Assembly: GCA_019038745.1 (NCBI GenBank)
Contig: JAHOYV010000044.1
Coordinates: 1 to 64,000, forward strand
Source of the DNA: Gemmatimonadales bacterium
GTDB taxonomy: Bacteria > Krumholzibacteriota > Krumholzibacteriia > LZORAL124-64-63
Direction of reading: 5' to 3'
DNA: 64,000 nt
Shown here: positions 61,039-64,000 of the stretch, piece after piece
Numbering within the stretch: position 1 is the first letter of the stretch
Layout: the number at the start of each line of letters is the position of its first letter
The notes under the pieces: generated by a model
What the model saw: the letters and a program-made list of their open reading frames with translations, nothing else
Told to the model about the DNA's origin: nothing
Databases searched by the model: none
Translations under genes and position numbers: made by a program

Positions 61039-61638
61039 ATGAGCAAGCCTAGGAAAAAGGCCAAGGATACAGCAGCTGAAGTGACTGAAACATTGGCTGA
61101 AACAATGGCTGAACCGATACCCGAACCAATAGCCGACTCTCCCTCCGCCGAAGAGGAAACGGAGCCGGATCCCATGGAGGTTCTGCGCACCGAGCGGGAT
61201 TCCTTTCAGGAAAAGTGGTTGCGCGCGGTTGCCGAAATGGAAAACGTCCGCAAGCGGGCGCGTCGGGATGTCCAGGACAGCAGGCGATTTGCCCAGGCCG
61301 ACCTGTTGCGTCCCCTGCTTGATGTTTACGATAATTTCGAAAGAGCTCTCCAGTCCCTGGCCAAGGAAGAAGGCACGGGAGAAGATACTGCCGGCGATGC
61401 GGGAATCCGCGAGGGCATCGATCTGATCTTCCAGAAATTTCGTTCCGTCCTGAAGGAAAAGGGAGTTCAGCCCATTTCGGCCCTGGAAACTGAGTTCGAT
61501 CCCAAGGTCCACGAGGCTGTGGGACAGTTGCCGCGGGAAGGAGTGGCCGCCGGCATTGTGATCGAGGTGGTCCAGCCTGGCTTCCTGCTTGGTGGAGACT
61601 TTGTGCTGCGACCTGCCCGGGTTATCATCGCAGGTTGA
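61039..61638 (+). CDS. grpE: Nucleotide exchange factor GrpE
   Basis: A 199-residue DnaK co-chaperone that releases ADP. An acidic, low-complexity N-terminal tail (about 55 residues, rich in Pro/Glu) precedes the long helix [21 protein letters not shown] and the C-terminal beta domain ([16 protein letters not shown] and [12 protein letters not shown]). It starts 76 bases after hrcA. dnaK does not follow, although grpE usually pairs with it. Confidence 0.94.
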   Translation: MSKPRKKAKDTAAEVTETLAETMAEPIPEPIADSPSAEEETEPDPMEVLRTERDSFQEKWLRAVAEMENVRKRARRDVQDSRRFAQADLLRPLLDVYDNFERALQSLAKEEGTGEDTAGDAGIREGIDLIFQKFRSVLKEKGVQPISALETEFDPKVHEAVGQLPREGVAAGIVIEVVQPGFLLGGDFVLRPARVIIAG

Positions 61639-61708
61639 TAAACCAGCCGGTTGCCGGGGCGGGGACGATCCCCGTTGTACTGAGGCCGGATCGAGTCGAG
61701 AGGAACAC

Positions 61709-62863
61709 ATGAGCGGAAAACGAGATTACTACGAAGTTCTTGGCGTTGATCGCAGTGCCGAGCAGAGTGATATCAAACGAGCGTACCGGAAGCTGGCCAT
61801 CAAGCACCATCCGGACAAGAATCAGGATGATCCGACTGCTGCCGAGAAGTTCCGGGAAGCAACCGAGGCCTACGAGGTTCTCAAGGATTCCCAGAAGAGA
61901 GCCCAGTTCGACCAGTTCGGGCACGCACCGGAACAGGGTGGTTTCGGCGGCGGTTTCGGCGGCGCAGGCGGCGGTGGATTCAATGTTGATTTGAACGATG
62001 CCCTGGAATCATTCCTGCGCAACTTCGGTATGGGTGGAGGAATGGGTGGCGGTTTCGGCGACGTGTTCGGTGGCGGCGGCGAAGGGGGGGGCGAAAGGCA
62101 ACGCGGTCGCAGCCTGCAGCTCAAGGTGACGGCCACGCTGCTGGAGACGGCGATTGGTGGCAAGAAGAAGGTCAAGATCAACAAGCAGGTAGTCTGTGCC
62201 AAGTGCCAGGGCAGTGGAGCTTCTCCGGGCAGCAAACCAGTCTCCTGTTCCCAATGCAACGGATATGGACGCGTGCGTCAGGTTCGTCAATCCCTTTTGG
62301 GCAGGATGATGACCGAAGCGGCTTGTCCCAAGTGTAATGGCGAAGGATCGGTGATACAGGATCCCTGCGGCGATTGCCGGGGTACGGGAACCGTCCGCGG
62401 GGAGGAGACGCTGGAGATAAAAATTCCAGCCGGCGTCAGTTCGGGGAATTACATGGAGTTGCAGGGTAAGGGTGACGCGGGTTCACGCGGAGCTTCGGCC
62501 GGCCATCTACGTGTGATCTTCGAGGTTGAAGAGGATAAGCTGTTCCAGCGCCACGGTGACGATCTGCTCATCGATGTTCCACTTTCCCCCGTGGATTTAA
62601 TCCTGGGGACGAAGGTGGAAGTGCCCACCCTGGAAGGAAAGGTCTCACTGAAGATTCCTGCCGGCACGCAAAGTCACAAGATTTTCCGGATGAGGAAGAA
62701 GGGGATTCCCCATGTGAACCGGCCGGGCACCGGGGATCAACTGGTCCGGGTGTTGGCCTGGACTCCCGATAATCTGGACCGCGAAATGAAGAAGAAACTG
62801 GAGGCCCTGCGGGATGATTTGGCCGCCAGAATCCCGCCTCCGGGTCGGCATCTTTTCGACTAG
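61709..62863 (+). CDS. dnaJ: Chaperone protein DnaJ
   Basis: A 384-residue type I J-protein. J domain with HPD ([10 protein letters not shown]), Gly/Phe-rich linker ([12 protein letters not shown]), four zinc-finger repeats CxxCxGxG ([32 protein letters not shown]) and the C-terminal substrate domains. It stimulates DnaK ATPase and hands over clients. ATG 61709 behind GAGAGGAACAC; the frame is open upstream to 61589 but that part is not DnaJ. It lies 70 bases after grpE. Confidence 0.96.
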   Translation: MSGKRDYYEVLGVDRSAEQSDIKRAYRKLAIKHHPDKNQDDPTAAEKFREATEAYEVLKDSQKRAQFDQFGHAPEQGGFGGGFGGAGGGGFNVDLNDALESFLRNFGMGGGMGGGFGDVFGGGGEGGGERQRGRSLQLKVTATLLETAIGGKKKVKINKQVVCAKCQGSGASPGSKPVSCSQCNGYGRVRQVRQSLLGRMMTEAACPKCNGEGSVIQDPCGDCRGTGTVRGEETLEIKIPAGVSSGNYMELQGKGDAGSRGASAGHLRVIFEVEEDKLFQRHGDDLLIDVPLSPVDLILGTKVEVPTLEGKVSLKIPAGTQSHKIFRMRKKGIPHVNRPGTGDQLVRVLAWTPDNLDREMKKKLEALRDDLAARIPPPGRHLFD

Positions 62864-62884
62864 GAGCCGGGGGTTCCCAATCCG

Positions 62885-63676
62885 ATGCGCCAGTTCTACC
62901 TGAAAACCGATCCTGATCGACCTCCGGTTCCCGGGGACCGACCTGTTCTTGACGCGGACGAGAGTCATCACCTGGCCACCGTTCTCAGGGGAGGCCGCCA
63001 GGAAATACTGAATCTGGTCGATGGCCGAGGCCTGCGTATGACCGGGCAGCCTTGTGGTCGGCAGGGCAAGTTGGAACAGGTCGAGCTGCTTTCCGTTCAG
63101 AGGGACGAGGACGAACTGCAGGCTCCTCTGCTCACCCTCGCCTGTGCGGTGGTCAAAGGCAAACGGTTCGAGTGGACACTTGAGAAAGCCGTGGAACTGG
63201 GAGTACATCATGTGATCCCGCTGGACACGGATCGGGGGACGATCGCTCCGGGTTCCGGTAAACGGGATCGCTGGAAAACGATCATGATCTCGGCCCTGAA
63301 ACAGAGTGGCCGAGCCTGGCTTCCCGAGTTGGAGGAGACAACATCACCGCGGTTGGTTGCGGTTGCTCCGGGAACGGGACATATTCTTTTCGGGGTCGTA
63401 CCCGGTGAATTTCCCGATAAAGGAGACCTCGTTCGACCCTGGACATTCCTTCTGGAAGAAATTCCTGTCTGTGTACCCAGCGCCCTGACCCTGATGGTCG
63501 GTCCGGAAGGGGGCTGGTCCCCGGCCGAGCGCGAAACTTTGGTTCTGGCTGGGGCTGTACCCGTGGATTTGAACTCCCACGTGTTGCGCACCGAAACCGC
63601 AGCCGTCGTGGGACTTTTTGCCTTGCAGACGATTCGACGCGCGTGGCTCGATGCTGCCCCCTGTTCCGACTCTTGA
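62885..63676 (+). CDS. rsmE: 16S rRNA m3U1498 methyltransferase
   Basis: A 263-residue SPOUT methyltransferase. N-terminal PUA-like part (MRQFYLKTD... DESHHLATVLRGG), then KGKRFEWTLEKAVELGVHHVIPL, RWKTIMISALKQSGRAWLPE, the SAM knot MVGPEGGWSPAERE and NSHVLRTETAAVVGLF. It methylates U1498 of 16S rRNA. It follows dnaJ by 21 bases and precedes yqeY. Confidence 0.94.
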   Translation: MRQFYLKTDPDRPPVPGDRPVLDADESHHLATVLRGGRQEILNLVDGRGLRMTGQPCGRQGKLEQVELLSVQRDEDELQAPLLTLACAVVKGKRFEWTLEKAVELGVHHVIPLDTDRGTIAPGSGKRDRWKTIMISALKQSGRAWLPELEETTSPRLVAVAPGTGHILFGVVPGEFPDKGDLVRPWTFLLEEIPVCVPSALTLMVGPEGGWSPAERETLVLAGAVPVDLNSHVLRTETAAVVGLFALQTIRRAWLDAAPCSDS

Positions 63677-63761
63677 CAGGATCCGTTCCCCGGTCTTTCA
63701 TTGACCTGTTGGCCGCCAAGGCGGCCGTCTCTCATTGTTTCTCCGAGAAAGGTGGGCTCCA

Positions 63762-64000
63762 ATGGCCTCCAGTGAAATTGCGACTCGTCTGAAGAGCGAG
63801 ATCATCGTCGCCATGAAAGCCAAAGCCAAGGACCGTCTGGGTGTTTTGCGCATGATGCAGGCGGCAGTCAAACAGGTGGAGGTGGACGAGCGTCGCGACC
63901 TGTCCGACGAGGATGTCCTGAAGGTGCTGACGTCATACGCGAAGAAGGTCAAGGACCAGATCAAGAGCTATGGCGAGGGTGGCCGGGCCGATCTGTTGGC
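63762..64000 (+). CDS. GatB/YqeY domain protein (partial)
   Basis: 79 residues before the window's right edge. It starts MASSEIATRLKSEIIVAMKAKAKDRL and continues VLRMMQAAVKQVEVDER, RDLSDEDVLKVLTSYAKKVKDQIKSY, the helical YqeY domain related to the tail of GatB. Its ATG follows AGAAAGGTGGGCTCCA. Position after rsmE matches other genomes. The rest is outside the window. Confidence 0.88.
   Translation, partial: MASSEIATRLKSEIIVAMKAKAKDRLGVLRMMQAAVKQVEVDERRDLSDEDVLKVLTSYAKKVKDQIKSYGEGGRADLL

Noticed and set aside
1-64000. CRISPR arrays, insertion sequences, prophage or integrase genes
   Set aside because: No regularly spaced repeats, transposase-like frames or att-type repeats were seen beside the tRNA genes.

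Overview
The window carries a dense, mostly plus-strand bacterial chromosome segment (roughly mid-50s % GC by eye) with no plasmid, phage or IS genes. The host has an outer membrane: the window encodes Kdo transferase (waaA), a GT9 heptosyltransferase, lspA, several signal-peptide lipoproteins and a beta-barrel-type protein. Three features point away from Proteobacteria and Firmicutes: an EF-G that reads like mitochondrial EF-G1, a eukaryote-like (type 2) IleRS, and a C25 (gingipain-type) protease ending in a FlgD-like beta-sandwich. An uncultured FCB-group lineage (for example Krumholzibacteriota or Eisenbacteria-like) is my inference, not a demonstrated placement. A selenocysteine tRNA shows that the organism decodes UGA as Sec somewhere in its genome.

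Layout. 0-4.3 kb: two tandem POT peptide transporters (the first truncated by the window edge), an unknown membrane protein, and a TehA/SLAC1 channel on the minus strand. 4.4-8.2 kb: a DsrE-like protein, tmRNA, and a minus-strand znuA-znuC-znuB operon. 8.2-15.6 kb: fba, EF-G, a KaiC-like ATPase, then PLPBP-YggT-DivIVA, and punA. 15.6-23.4 kb: ileS, a DksA-type zinc finger, lspA, rluD, a STAS/HATPase regulatory pair, ruvX and mltG. 23.5-31.4 kb is the accessory region: a small membrane protein, tRNA-Val, three secreted proteins (one dockerin-like, two paralogues with duplicated terminators) and the 1490-residue C25 protease. 31.4-36.3 kb: SpoIID-type and GH3/NagZ-type wall enzymes, tRNA-Asp and an M49-like lipoprotein peptidase. 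36.3-41.1 kb (minus): an unknown lipoprotein, a radical SAM/SPASM protein, waaA and a heptosyltransferase. 41.2-45.4 kb: two CNNM/CorC-type proteins, a DUF1844 protein and a thrombospondin-type-3-repeat surface protein, all overlapping. 45.5-50.4 kb: mazG (minus), uvrA, a CheY-like regulator, tRNA-Phe and tRNA-Thr. 50.5-55.8 kb: glmM-glmS, ridA, tRNA-Sec, a lipid kinase and a DUF5683-like protein. 56-64 kb: lepA-lepB-hemW-hrcA-grpE-dnaJ-rsmE-yqeY, a familiar heat-shock/translation neighbourhood from which dnaK is missing.

The most distinctive material is the tRNA-Sec gene, the secreted paralogue pair that shares an identical C-terminal segment and a duplicated double-hairpin 3' end, the mitochondrial-type EF-G with its linked KaiC-like ATPase, a peptide transporter with a large extracytoplasmic insertion, and several large inverted repeats at gene ends. 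I saw no CRISPR array, restriction system, toxin-antitoxin pair or prophage.
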